Below, one piece after another: positions 23,624-35,401 of a stretch of 64,000 bases of DNA. Both the position numbers and the translations under genes were made by a program. Source of the DNA: Hawksworthiomyces lignivorus. Lineage: Eukaryota > Ascomycota > Sordariomycetes > Ophiostomatales > Ophiostomataceae. The notes under the pieces are model-generated. The model was given only the letters and a program-made list of their open reading frames with translations, searched no databases and was not told the origin of the DNA. The stretch spans positions 682,001 to 746,000 of the forward strand of contig NTMA01000002.1 in the NCBI GenBank assembly GCA_002917075.1, read 5' to 3'. The first letter of the stretch is position 1; every line of letters begins with the position of its first letter.

Positions 23624-24535
23624 CTATGTCGCTACCTGCAGCCGCCGCCGCTGGGCCTGCCACTCACGCTCGGCTTCGATCTGGGTCTTGGGCACGAGAT
23701 CCCAGCGTGTGCCGAAGAGGGTGTCGCAGATACCCGGGCTGCCGAAACCGTCAGAAATGGAGACCCTGCTGCGGGAGTGATGCTCGGCGTGGGCGCGGCT
23801 GCTAAGCTGACTGCGCAGGAAGAGGCGAGTCTCATCGGAGAGCCAGTCTAGAAAGGCTGGTTCGGCACTGTCGGCCGAATTGGATGCAGAGTCCTCTGGG
23901 GCATCCGGAGACGTTTCAGCGCTGGCAGCCGCCTTGTTCTGGGCCCGCAGCGGAATTAGATCGGAGAAGTCATAGCCAGAGTGCTCGTAGACACCGCCAA
24001 GGGCGCCTGCGACGGCAACCAGGCTGTGGAAACGCAGACTGCCACCACCACCGCCGATCAGAGCCATTGGCAGCAGGTACGGCACGACAATCTCGAGGAC
24101 AAAGTCCGGCATAGTCATGTAGCAAGCACTGATACCGGTGGCGGCGCCAGTGGAATGGTGGACAGAGTGGCGGAAGAAACGCATCAGCCACAGGCTGGGC
24201 CGGTGCAGCAGCCAGCGGTGAGCAAGGTACTGCACGATGTCGTGACCTATGGCCAGCGCAGGCAAGTTGGCGAGAAAGCGGAGAGGCGGCAGGGTAGGCG
24301 CGCCAGTAAAGCAGAGGCCCAGCCACTCAGCCAGCATCATGCAGGGCAGTAAGACAAGTAGCTGGTTGGCTAGCACGCGCGGCAGCTCGTGGGCATAGGC
24401 CTCCACAGGTTGGGTGCTGCGGTCGCGTAGCTTGAAGCGGCGTAGAGCACCAGTGCGATCGCAATATTCGCAGGCGATGCCGGCCACGTGAAAGGCCAGC
24501 TCCTGGATAGCCCAGACACGGAGCGCGAGCATCAT
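23624..24535 (-). CDS. Fatty acid hydroxylase/sterol desaturase superfamily protein (303 aa, single exon)
   Basis: An ER-membrane di-iron oxygenase of the fatty acid hydroxylase superfamily. The histidine boxes are visible: HRWLLH (His106, His111), HSVHH (123, 126, 127) and HAEHH (249, 252, 253). Hydrophobic segments lie at about 54-75, 88-106, 145-160 and 168-183. Between boxes two and three (about 198-245) there is an Ala/Ser/Glu/Asp-rich insertion not expected in the compact family fold. The gene is intronless and GC-rich against AT-rich flanks. Two ATGs open it (24535 and 24532). Substrate is unknown; it could hydroxylate a sterol, sphingolipid or a secondary metabolite. No co-transcribed neighbour is seen. 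Confidence 0.8.
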   Translation of the reverse strand: MMLALRVWAIQELAFHVAGIACEYCDRTGALRRFKLRDRSTQPVEAYAHELPRVLANQLLVLLPCMMLAEWLGLCFTGAPTLPPLRFLANLPALAIGHDIVQYLAHRWLLHRPSLWLMRFFRHSVHHSTGAATGISACYMTMPDFVLEIVVPYLLPMALIGGGGGSLRFHSLVAVAGALGGVYEHSGYDFSDLIPLRAQNKAAASAETSPDAPEDSASNSADSAEPAFLDWLSDETRLFLRSQLSSRAHAEHHSRSRVSISDGFGSPGICDTLFGTRWDLVPKTQIEAEREWQAQRRRLQVAT

Positions 24536-25964
24536 GATGAGGGAGCTTAGGATCGGAACGGGCTGTGAGGAGGCGGAAAGAAGCTGGGAACTAGCTGAAC
24601 TCTGAAGGTCACGACGGATGTGTTTGACATGTCACAGCAGAACGCCGGCACTGGCTTCATATAGCTCATTGCTGCTACATCCTATCTTGGCTCTACGATT
24701 TTCGATCTCGATGCTTATTGTCCTTTCTGTGGTATGATCCCACTTGGCGTCCGGGCTTCCGCAGCTTCCGGACCTTTCAGGCGGTCAGGGAGACCCACTC
24801 AGACAGTTCTGACGAACTGCTCCCGGATACAGCCGCATCGTCCAAATCCCGGCGGCCCAACTGGGTTGGTACAGATATTATTATTGAAGCGCATCTCCTA
24901 TCTGGCGTCGACGGTGTGGAACCACTATTGGACTTTTCTGGCCTGTTTGTCAGTTTTGTCCGCGCTGACATGTGTCTCCAAATTACTGACACTACGGAGT
25001 ACGGGATTGCCTTCATGGCGTGTGCTGTGGGTCTCGGGTACTGCCAAGACAAGTGGGGGAGTAAAGCAAAATATTGCTCAAATAACCGCAGAAACGAGTG
25101 CTTTGGCGGGTTGTGCTAATGCAAAACTAGCTGGTACGAATTGGAAGCTTATTCGAACACCAGCCACTCCTTTGATAAATATTCCGCTCAAATCAATAGT
25201 AAGGGCCAAGAGGAGAAAAAAAATTACTTACTCCACACAGCCAAAATTTTTGCGTAAAAGACTGAGCTCTCCCATAAGATGACCGGTCATCGACACAACA
25301 ACTGCAATATGTATCGTAACCGCACACATCTTCCATCTTTCCATATAAACAATACGCTCTTATGAGCTTACAAAGACGCTAGTACATTCTTCGTCCTCTT
25401 GTGCGCCGAGTTTTCAGTTACAAGTACTTTTGAGAGCATCCTATTTCGCTTTCAGCCCCGTGTTTTATTAGCAGAGCGTATCAAAGGCTAGTTTTCATAA
25501 CATGTAGTACATACGGGACACAAGCGAGGATAATGAATAAGTCGTACATGTATTACTGATTTCATGGTCCACTATCAAACTCTAAAAAGAGGGGAGTAGA
25601 CATGCAACGTTAGGCGGAGTCGCCCCTCGGCTCACACGGCTTTTCAAGATGTGCCAAACAGCAATATTCAACGAAAGAAGGCGATGGTCTTTCTTCTTTG
25701 CTTTCCAAGCATGCCCACACTTTAAGCGATAACAGGTGTGGCATTCGGAACTGTAGTGGTTGTGTATAAAGATAAATACCTCCCAAGTACTATCTCCCTC
25801 CTTTCACTCTCGAATAAATCTATAATCTAGGCAGAATTTCTCTGTAATATAGAAATAATATATATATATGTGTGTATTAAACGAGAAGCTTCCTGTGACG
25901 TTTATGTATGCCTTTACCTCCGCCATTGCTACTAAATCTGCCTTATTCACATAAGTTTCTGAGT
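24536..25964. other. Spacer with unresolved open frames
   Basis: Overlapping plus-strand frames at 24718-25119 and 24734-25282 are open for 400-550 bases and include hydrophobic stretches. No start, splice pattern or motif supports a gene, and a decayed membrane-protein gene is possible. The rest is AT-rich. Confidence 0.4.
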
Positions 25965-28953
25965 TTAAAAGCAACTCCATATTTTTATTGTGGCCGCACA
26001 TGATAAAGTGAATGGATGTTCCGATCCAAGGGCTTGTTCATGAGCTTGAAAGCACTCCTTCATCAAGACCAGTGCATCCGAAAGATGGCCTTGAGACCTC
26101 CAAATACAAGCAAGGTTATTCATACTTGTCAACGTGTCTAGATGGCCCATCCCAAGCTTTATCTTGGAAATCTCCATCACTTGCATGAACAGCTTCTCAG
26201 CTTCCTCCAATTGGCCATGGCTCGCATATATCGATGCAAGATTATTCATGCTTTTCAAAGTGCCGACATGATCCACCCCAGCCTTCGATTTGAAAGTCTC
26301 CATCACTTGCAGGCCAAGCTTCTCAGCCTCCTCCCAACGGCCTTGGTTCACATATGTCAATGCGAGATTGTTCATGCTAATCAATGTGTGAAGATGGTCC
26401 ACTCCGAGCTTCTTCTTGAAAGCATCTACAACTTGCGTACCAAGCTTCTCAGCTTCTTTCCACCGGCCTCGGTTCGTATATGTCGACACAAGATTATCCA
26501 TACTTATCAAAGTATCGAGGTGATTCGATCCGAGCTCCATCATACGAATTAGCATCACTTGTACGCCTAACTCCTCAGCTTCTTCCCACCTGCCCTGAAG
26601 CTTATACGTCGATGCAAGAGAATTCATGTTCGCCAACGTGTTGGGATGGTTTGCTCCGAACTTCGTCTTGCGAATATCAATCGCTCGAATGAACAGCTTC
26701 TCAGCTTCTTCCCATCGTCCTTGATCCTTATATGTCGACGCAAGATTATTCATACTAATCAACGTACTAGAATGGTCCGCTCCGAATTTCGTCTCGCGAC
26801 CTACCATTACTCGCTCAAATGATGTTGCTGCTTCAGTGTATCGCCCCTCATAATAGAGACATATCCCATATTTGAATAACAAATTAAGTCTGTCTTCGTC
26901 ATCCTGAGGACCGGGGTTTAACTCGAGCGTGTAATAAGCGTGTGTTATGTATGGCCTCCATGACATTCTATCATTACTGTCGATATTCATCAACGCTTCA
27001 GTCAATCTTGTCATGACTTTACCGGTCCATCCAAGCAACGATCCTTCCTTTCGAAGCCAATTTCTCATTGCTAGATGGACCAGCTGATGAATATCTATTA
27101 TCGAGTCTGCAGATTTTGCCGGATTTGCAAATCGTCTAACGATGAATGAGTAACCCTGCAAGGTGCCTATAGCGTCTGTTTCCTTTTTCTGCGACGGGCC
27201 TGGCGGAAGGAGAGACTGAGGGATATCTTTAGCATCTATGCAGGCCATGAAAGCTAAGTAGTCTGCTGCAAGTGGATCGCGTTGTTGGATCTGCCTAAAG
27301 GAGATAAGCCAGGTGGTAGCTACTGGGTTCCTCACGTCGCGATACCGCCATTCGTCCTGAAAGTCCTCGCTGAGGAGGTCTATCACATCTTCCTCCTGCA
27401 CCTTCCAAAGTGACAGATAATCTTCCAGATTTATCCTGTTCTCGTTGATGTATGCTGCGGCTTGAACAATCGCCAATGGAAGATAAGTGAGTTGAGTAAG
27501 CAAGGCTGTCGTAATTTCTTCATTGACGAGTGTTCTATCGACTAGATAATTTTGTAGCAGTTGTTTGCTGCTGACTTCGTTCATTTCCGATATTTCTAGT
27601 ATGTTTCGACCGGCAAGCTTAACAGCCGTCTTCTTATCACGCGTCGTGAAGATGATAGACCCCCAGCGACTTCTTGGAAGACAGTCAATTAGACGGCTGG
27701 ATTCTGGCGTAGACTCAGCAATCCACAAGCTGACGTCGTCAGCATTGTCGAATACCAAGAGCCATTTGCCAATACTCTCATTGCTTAGGTAGTCTTGCAC
27801 AATTTTTTTCACGTCTGTCTTCTCCTCTTTCCAACCAGATATGCCAAGCTGCCTAGCGACATTGAGGTATGCTTGCGTTAGGCTTTCTTTGCTCGTCGCA
27901 GGTATCCAGATCACTGAGCAGCTTTTATCTTCGGTTTTTATTTGATAAGCCAACTCGAGCGCGACTTGCGTTTTCCCGACGCCGCCAAGCCCAGTAATTG
28001 CGATTTTTGTAGTCCGGTGGCCTGCAAAGATCATTTCGCGGAGCTTTTTAAGCTCAGGCTCACGGCCAGTGAAAGACATATTTCGTTCGAATGGTACTAC
28101 CCAAGAACCATTCTCAGCCTCTAACCAATTAGTCAGAAGAGATTAACGAAAATAAGAATGGACGGAAGCAAATAAATAATATACCTCCAAAGCATTTTGA
28201 TGCACTGCTTCGATTCAAAGCTTCTTCAATCTCTTTTTTAAGCCGACGAACTGCATGTACCTTGCCTTCTCCATATATAAGTGGCATGAAAATATCAAAA
28301 ATGCCTAGTAGAGAGTATGCCCAGTCTTCTTCCCGGGTAGTCGTTCGTTTTTTGGCCCATTCAAAACGCACATCAACCTCGAACTGGCTGAGGGCGGTCC
28401 CTTGGAGTGCTGGAATAGTAATTCCTGTGATTTCGTGAATCTGTTGCTCGAGAGAACTCTTGTCGCCCAGCTTCTTGCCTTCCATAGTGAAAAACTCAAC
28501 CGATGCTGGTGCTAGAAGTTCTTGCAACGTCCAGCCTCGAGTAAACCACTTGCTTGCTCGAAAAGCCAACTCCCACGCAGCTTCAGATTGCTCACCTTCT
28601 TCGTTAGAACCTGCGGCTGAAACGTCTGACAAGTAGACGTAGCAGCGAGCTGCATTCTGATACCAACGAAACATAGAATTTATTGCCGTGGAGAGCTCAG
28701 TGTTGTTTGATTTGTCGATACAACAAGTATCAACCCAGAGATATAGCAGGCCATCCTGTCTGGCCTGCGATGCGCAAAACTTGATTTTTGCGTACCCTGC
28801 TTTGTCTTCGCCTTTGCCATCGGTTATATCTTGAAAGGTGACTTCTTCAGCATCTAGGCCCCATGTATGCGATAGTATGGCATATGCAGGTATGTCACAA
28901 ACCAGATCCTTTGTCAGCTTAAACTTTCCACCACTGCATTCAATGAGCCGCAT
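25965..28953 (-). CDS. HET-NB-ARC-TPR NOD-like receptor (974 aa)
   Basis: A fungal NLR-type STAND protein of the non-self recognition/heterokaryon incompatibility kind. Exons 28953-28185 and 28120-25965 join in frame across a 64-bp intron, fusing the HET domain to the rest. The HET domain (about 1-230) shows LSHTWG, LWVDTCCID, CYVYLSDV and RGWTLQELLAP. The NB-ARC part begins WVVPFERN-FTGRE and has P-loop GLGGVGKT (about 300-307), Walker B WLLVFDNADD, FTTRD, YLPLAIVQAA and IHQLVH. The C-terminus has five to six near-identical 42-residue TPRs (NNLAxxYxxQGRWEEAEKL), the sensor region. In characterised systems ligand binding to the repeats opens the NB-ARC and the HET domain triggers cell death. 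Confidence 0.92.
26010..26800 (-). repeat. 126-bp tandem repeats encoding TPR units
   Basis: Five to six in-frame units of 126 bp inside the NLR gene encode TPRs of the NNLASTY...GRWEEAEKL type. Unit boundaries are visible from the recurring codons for HPNTL/HLDTL followed by MNNLA. Confidence 0.85.
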
Positions 28954-29266
28954 GGTGTGGGGTGAGGGCTCGTCATCAAATAAGTTAGGCGTGACTAAAT
29001 ACGATAGTCGTTATCGAGTCCGTCGCCAATATTTGCGAGAAGGTCGCTGAGCGCACTGAAGAGGCTTGTCTGTCCGAGAGCAGGTTGGGAGAGGCAAAGA
29101 ACCATTATGCTCAGTTTAGATAATATGGCAATAGAATCGTGAGGCTGAAGTACCGCTTATGTAGTGATGCCTGAGGCCGTGAGCTTCTTATTGGCTTTGT
29201 GCTGAGGGGCACGATGCTGAATTCGGCAGTGATTTGAACCAAAATTTGGATTGTTTATTTCTGCTA
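28954..29266. other. NLR promoter region
   Basis: Upstream region of the NLR, no gene or clear promoter element recognised. Confidence 0.5.
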
Positions 29267-29354
29267 TTGTTGAGTGATGCCACTAGGCTACTGTACCAGT
29301 ACAAAAAGGATCAATCCCCTTGGACATATGTAACAGTACCTTATAACTTAACAG
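29267..29354 (+). repeat. 88-bp dispersed repeat, copy C
   Basis: Matches the reverse complement of 14076-14163 over 88 bases with about four transition differences. It begins TTGTTGAGTGATGCC and sits 108 bases beyond the stop of the dienelactone hydrolase gene. Confidence 0.85.
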
Positions 29355-29461
29355 CTATTGATTTACACTATAGTGTATCTACTATCTATGCCATAGTTTT
29401 GGAGCACATTGCTGTAGCTGCCGACAGCGACGGATGCTCTTAATAGTTAAACGAAGGATGG

Positions 29462-30446
29462 TCATTGAGACAGCCAGTAATCAAACCATTCCACGATGCC
29501 TTTTAAACTTTGTTCTTTTACCCATCCTGATTTAATATAGTCAGCAAAAGTTGTGGATATTCCAAAAACAAATTTGGGCGACATTGTGAGAGAAGCATAC
29601 GTTGATAAGGATCTTTTGGGTCACCTCTCAGAGCAAATCCATGCTCTACATTAGCAAAAAGTTGCAAATGCCATGTCTTCTTTTCATCTTGTAAGATCTC
29701 CATAGCCCGTCGTCGTGATTTCTGATCAAATGTATGGTCGATTTGAGAACATGATAGAAATAGAGGCTCTATGTAAGCATTAGCGACACGAATTCATAGA
29801 TTGGTCGATAGCAGTGTCTTACTTTTGATATTGAAAAAATGGTGCTCCTTCAGAAAGGCCGGATGCGCAAATGCACCAGCTGTAACTGTGTCCGACGCCA
29901 ACTCATTGCACACATACGGAGCGCCGAAACAGTATCCTACACAGACGTACTTGGTGTTCGGAGCCCCGTACTTGGCCTTTACAGCTTCGACCCATTTTGG
30001 TACAGCAACATCAGCGAATGCTATGTGCTTTAGTTTCCATGCGCCATAATCAAAGTCCGGATTTGAGTTGTCATTACGATCTTTTCGGTGCTTCCAGACA
30101 GGGTCCTTGGAGCAGAATCAGCTCAGCTTCCAATAACAGATGAAAACTAAGACAGAAGAGATTGAAGAGTACGTACGCCGCGAAAGTAATCCGGGGCCAA
30201 TGCAAAATACCCAGCATCGGCGAATCCATCCATCACAAGCAAGCTATTAGGGTACATGCCCCAGACGTCGGGAAAATAGAGCAAAATATGACCATTGCTT
30301 TTGCCGGGTTGTGGTTTCACGATATATGTTTCCATATCAGAAATGGTCTCATACGCTCCCCGCGGTTCTCCTTCATGCAGATGTCCTTTCAGACAACATT
30401 CGCCGCTAGGCTGTGCCAGATACTCCTCGTGGTTTTCAGAAGACAT
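29462..30446 (-). CDS. Dienelactone hydrolase family protein (261 aa, four exons)
   Basis: An alpha/beta-hydrolase of the dienelactone hydrolase family, cytosolic. Exons are 30446-30177, 30105-29823, 29768-29601 and 29526-29462; introns are 71, 54 and 74 bp and the sum is 786 nt in frame. The catalytic triad is complete: Cys149 in GYCFG, Asp195 in QIDHTF and His227 in VEHGF. The N-terminal cysteines in SGECCLKG and the PDVWG and APDYFRG segments are typical of the fungal branch. The last exon ends WFDYWLSQ, the usual C-terminus. Fungal members hydrolyse small lactones or esters, including in aromatic breakdown; the substrate here is unknown. It lies head-on to the NLR with a repeat remnant between them. 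Confidence 0.9.
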
Positions 30447-31606
30447 AGTGCGTATTTGATATTCGATTACTGAAGACGAGAGTTACAGAAGGAACGTGTC
30501 TCGGGGCGAGAGATGCACACTAGAGTCGAGGAGAAGTATTTGAACGATGAGAAGTTATGATTGCCCTTACGGATCGACTGCATTCCTATCATGCACTCCT
30601 CAGCTCTAGGTGGCCGATTCCAGAGCGCGCCAGCTGTTGGTTATGCTTCTGTAGATCGGAATGATTCCTCGGAATCAGACCGAGTGCTTATACTAGTAGC
30701 ATCTAGTGGCAAAGGCTCGCCATCCAGCATGTCCAAACTGCGGGGCCCCACAATGTGTACCCTCAAACGCGCTACAGAGAGGGTCTAAAGGCGGCAAATT
30801 CGGATTTTGCGGCCCGCTTATGGACGATTGTTCTTAGACGATTGCTATGACGCTCTCATACTTCCATGCCAAGAAATTAGACGACAGCGCTCGGTAGAGG
30901 GAGAGGCGGCCAATAACAGAAGCTTTTATGCCGAAGCGGAGATTGCCATCTAGGAGAGCTGCTCTCAAACACTGAGACTAGATGTTGTTTAGAATGCAAA
31001 TGACTACGGCTTTCGTAGTGTTGTGGATTGGAGCTAAGTCGGTCTTTCAATTAGCTGAAGAGTTCAATCAGCGACGCTGTTGACTACAAGCAGGACTACG
31101 AGACGCTAAGCCTTGTACCTCCGGAATCTGGGACCCGATGAGTTTGATAGTAATCTATTTCATCATATGAATTGTTTTCTCATTATGCAGGTTTTCACTT
31201 CACATGTAAGGCTAATCTCCTTGCACAAACAGCTCCGGATGCTACGTGGTTTAGGCCCTAGTAGCAAGGATTTCTACTCTTTATCAGTAACCATGCTTAT
31301 GGCATTCAGGTTTTAAACGGAGTCTGTCTCAATAGTTTTCACTTCTATTTAGTGTTTATATGCTAGCTGCCTTCCGGGCTATTTCCACAGAGTTGACTAT
31401 TGGCTAGTGTCTCGTACAACAAATCATGGCAATTGGCTAAGTCACAAGGAGCTTCGGCGAGATTCCGCGGATTGTGCCAGAACTCGAAAGCGACTCACTA
31501 TATTTACGTTTCATTGACGAGACATCTTGTAATAGATTTTAAATGGCAGAATTTTCGGCCTATCTCATCATTGCTTAAATAGACGTTGCATGCTAACCAA
31601 AAAATC
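30447..31606. other. Spacer, no gene seen
   Basis: No supported gene. Short open frames near 30561-30788 and 31113-31316 show no motif. Confidence 0.5.
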
Positions 31607-32765
31607 ATGACTCCGCCTCGAGCATTCGATTTTTCTGGCGATGTTGCCATCGTGACTGGCGCTGGGTCGCGTATGGATGGTAGGTATTGAGATCACCAAG
31701 GAAGGTCGCATGCTCAGCTAACAGGAGTTAATAGGTGAGATTGGAAATGGCCGTGCAACTGCTATTCTCCTCGCTCGCCATGGCGCCAAGGTGGCCCTGG
31801 TTGACATCAATGCTGACTGGGCTGCCGAGACGAAGAGAATGATCGATGAGGAGGGAGGCGAATCGGAAGTCATCCAGGCCGATGTCACCGACGAGGAGTC
31901 TTGCAAGAATATTGTTGCTAAGACAGTTGAGAAGTGGGGTGCCGTTCATATTCTTGTTAACATCGGTACGTCCATTCACGAACCCTGCCCGAGGTTTAAA
32001 ATGTGTGAGTGAGGAGGGGCTGACAAAGATCAGTTGGCGTTGGCGGTGCCATGGGCGATGCTACCGTTATCAACATGGACGCTTGGGACCGTGACTTCAA
32101 GATCAACGTTACAAGTATGGTTCTTATGAGCCGCCATGTCATCCCAGAAATGAGAAAGGCAGGCCGAGGTTCAATTGTGAACATGTCGTCGGTTAGCGGG
32201 CGTGAGTATTTCTCTTTTTATTTGCGGATTCTGCTAGGTCTTTCTATTAACGAAATCGCTTTAGTCATGGGAGGCAATCCGAGTCTGCTATACCCGACCA
32301 CCAAGGGCGCAATCATTCAGATGACGAGAGCCATGGCTGCTCACCACGGAAAAGAGAACATCCGAGTGAACTGTGTTTGCCCAGGTATGGTCTTTACGCC
32401 GATGACCCGCGGCCGAGGAATGACAGATGAGATGAGACAAGCACGGATCAACCAGAACCTCATGAAGCTGGAAGGAACTGGCTGGGACGTTGGCTATGGT
32501 AAGTCTCAGCAATCAGCCGATATCATAAGTGACCACGTTGCTAAAGTATAACCATGCAGCCATTCTGTTCCTATCAAGCAAAGAGGCTCGCTGGATCACA
32601 GGGCTGATCATGCCAGTCGACGGAGGTGTAAGAACCCATCTATCCCATAAATATCGCAGACTACATTGCAGACTAACAAACTATTAGACCACTGCCGGAA
32701 GAGCAGACCGGCCGGCGCTGAAAGCCGATACACTTGCCGAAGCGAACTCTGGCATTCCAAACTAA
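31607..32765 (+). CDS. Short-chain dehydrogenase/reductase (283 aa, six exons)
   Basis: A classical SDR that oxidises or reduces a carbonyl/alcohol with NAD(P). Exons are 31607-31679, 31735-31965, 32034-32201, 32265-32498, 32560-32627 and 32688-32765, total 852 nt in frame. The cofactor loop reads TGAGSRMDGEIGNGRA (about 17-32), slightly longer than the usual TGxxxGxG. ALVDIN follows beta-2, and Asp in place of Arg there suggests NAD. Catalytic residues are Ser in NMSSVSG (about 153) and Tyr167/Lys171 in YPTTK. C-terminal ITGLIMPVDGG is typical. The usual NNAG motif is replaced by VNIVGVGG. It converges with a Zn2Cys6 regulator 200 bp away and may be its target. Confidence 0.9.
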
Positions 32766-32964
32766 GCCTATCAAAAAACCGTGTGAATATTTTCATGGCG
32801 TTATACATTAAAAGGATATTGAATACTGTAGTGTGAAGGTGCCTGTATTATCAGAAATATTACGTTCTCACACACCAACGCATGCCCCTTGACAATATGA
32901 TATCGATACAAATATTTTTAAAAAGACATAATTTGGTCTTATCTTTAGACGGTCAACGAATATA

Positions 32965-35401
32965 TCAAATCATGCGGGGAGGCATCGTATTCTGAGTGAG
33001 GACTGGTGAGACGGAGTTATCCACAAATGCCCCCATATACGCTTCAGGAAAATAGTCTAACGCTGAGAACGTGTCAATACTCATACCGCTTTGATCCCCT
33101 CCGACTTCAAGGTCGTTGACACCCGAATATCCAAAGTAAGGGAAAGCGGGGATATAGCTGTGAATGGCCGCCGTATCATCGAAGATTGGCACGCTTCCTG
33201 GCGATGGGCTGTGGTCGAGCGATTGGGGAAGGCTTTTGAGAATAATGTTGAGACTTCGTTCCAACAAGGGGCATCTCTTTGTGCCTGACTGTAGCGCCCG
33301 GATGAAAGTCTGGATTTTCATCTTGGCTTCGGCATTCCCACTTCTAACCTCCCGAAGGATAGCTGATGCGCCAGTATAGATGCAATAAGCCATCAAATAA
33401 GTGATGTTATCAAATCCAAAGGTTTGCTCCAGTAGGATAAGCAGCCTCTCGATGCCATGTGCAGCATCTATACAAGCTTGATAGTGCACAGCAGCTGACC
33501 AGAACGGTCGGTGGGCAAGAATGACTGTTGTGTAATAAAGAAGACTAGATGTATACCATGTTAAAATCTTTCTCGATCATCTGCGAGAATTGCTGCAACT
33601 TACTTCTGGGAGAGTATATGCGGAGGAGGGCACACTTCGGGTAAGTTGTCCGGATCGCAAACCAGATGTGGAGGAGATTGGGCACGCCAAGTCTCTAATT
33701 TCCGTGTGATTCCTCGAAGCGTATGTCCAATGTTGGCATTGTTCCAGCGGCAGTATAATTGGGATAGAATATCATTGATAATGACAGATAGTTTGCAAGA
33801 ATTGGCAAAACATGAGACAAGGTAAGACTTCATAGGTGGATATTTGCCAGGAGCCATGCGGGTTAAGCTGAAGGAATCAGGAAAATACGGAGACCAGGTT
33901 TCCAATTCAGACGAATCGTCCACTGTTAATCTGAGCATTAGAAATTAAAGAGCCACGGCAACTCAATGAAATAGAGCTTGAAACATACAAAACTCAAATG
34001 TGGCGTTGTCCGGCACCTCGGTGAGTGCAGGCATTCTACCTGTGTACAGGCTGATTGCTCTAGGAAAGCACTGTTAGCCATTGCATATACACCAGAGGCG
34101 AGCTCATATTTGTAGAATATGCATACTTATCCCAGAAATAGCAGCTCCAAAATAGCCTCCTGCGAACTTCAATGTCCACGGGTCCTAGATCTTTCACTCC
34201 CGGAACGTCAAGCACGCTGTGGTGCAAGCCGAGATCGCGTGCCATTCTGAATGCCATACCGCTGTAGAGCCAAGCGTGAGATATGGATCCAAAAGCCAGA
34301 TCTCTCGCGCTGAGCTGGAGAAGTGCCTGGACGGTAGGAATCGAGACTGGCTGGTGAATGGCGGTTCCGAGGAGCAGCCTAGCCTTGGAGGTGAGCATTT
34401 CTGCGATATGGGCATCCTGGAATCTTGCAGCGTGCGCGCACAAGACGACCAGGAGAAACTCAGAGTAGTACGGGCCAGCCGTGGACATGTCCCCTTTGGA
34501 GGTTAGCGAATGGAGCACATGATTGGGGGTGCTATGACTTACGCATAAAAGCCGGCCGATAAACCCACATGAACATGGGTGAGATCCAGGTCCAGTGAAT
34601 GTGGAGAAGCTTGGCGACAATGGGGCGTGGTATGTCGCTCTGCGCCGCTGCTGTGCCGAGTGCAAAGTCCTCCCACATCCGAGACTCTTGGGATTTCGCA
34701 ACCAGCACGGAACGCATCTTTGTTCTCGTCATTGTATCAGAGTTGACAGAGCTGTGAGAAGCCGGCGAGTTTGCAGCTAGTGGGTCGTGCACCGCAGATG
34801 TCGGGCCATAGTAGCAGATCTTGCCATTTTCATCCAAGCTTAGATCTAGAAACAGTTCTTTTGGCGTCGAGTCCGATGACAATTCCTCGGCATCTGCTCC
34901 AGCGGCCTCAGTAGGAGGTGGTAGGCCCCTATTTAGTTGTGACGCAGAGCTAGGTGCAGGAGCTCCACTCAGGCCTGCGAGGCTTGCATCTTCTTCCTCA
35001 TTCTGAGAGGATGGCAACTGAGGTGGCAATTTTACAGCCGCAACTGTTGTTGGGACACTGGCGGCCTTGCGAAGTTCCGCGATGGTCTGCTCAGCCTCCT
35101 GCAGGCGCTTTGCCATGGCCAATACCTGGGACATTGGAGGCAGTTTCTCGTAGCGGCACACATCATGGTAAGCATCGCAAGTCTTGCAAGATGGCAGGCT
35201 GCCCTCACAGCGAACCTAAGTGGCCAGTCAGTCATGCGCGAATGATTCCAGGAAACCTACAAATAAACAGATCAAAGACCAATCGCCTACCTTTCGGGCG
35301 CGACAGTTGCTGCATGTCAACCCTCGATGTTTGCGGCCGGATTTTCGGCTCTCCGGGCGGGGAGTCGCTTTCGGTCCAAGCGCATTCGGTTCGTCGCCCA
35401 T
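32965..35401 (-). CDS. Zn2Cys6 transcription factor with fungal-specific TF domain (706 aa, six exons)
   Basis: A nuclear DNA-binding regulator. Exons 35401-35291, 35215-34543, 34493-34127, 34059-33989, 33922-33604 and 33544-32965 join in frame (2121 nt). The binuclear zinc cluster is C-X2-C-X6-C-X6-C-X2-C-X6-C with cysteines at 30, 33, 40, 47, 50 and 57; the first intron lies inside it after RARK, a common position. A helical linker (about 65-85) could dimerise. The middle domain is marked by HIHWTWISPMFMWVYRP, RMARDLGLHH, RRRLFWSCYFWDK and SLYTGRMPALTE. Length is normal for the family. Regulated genes are unknown; the convergent SDR is the obvious candidate. Confidence 0.9.

Noticed and set aside
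24718..25282. Two overlapping open frames upstream of the hydroxylase
   Set aside because: Hydrophobic stretches hint at an old transporter, but motifs fall in different frames and none is convincing.
33540..33558. Match of about 14 bases to 28-41 (ACTAGATGTATACC)
   Set aside because: It is too short and isolated, and inside an intron; most likely chance.
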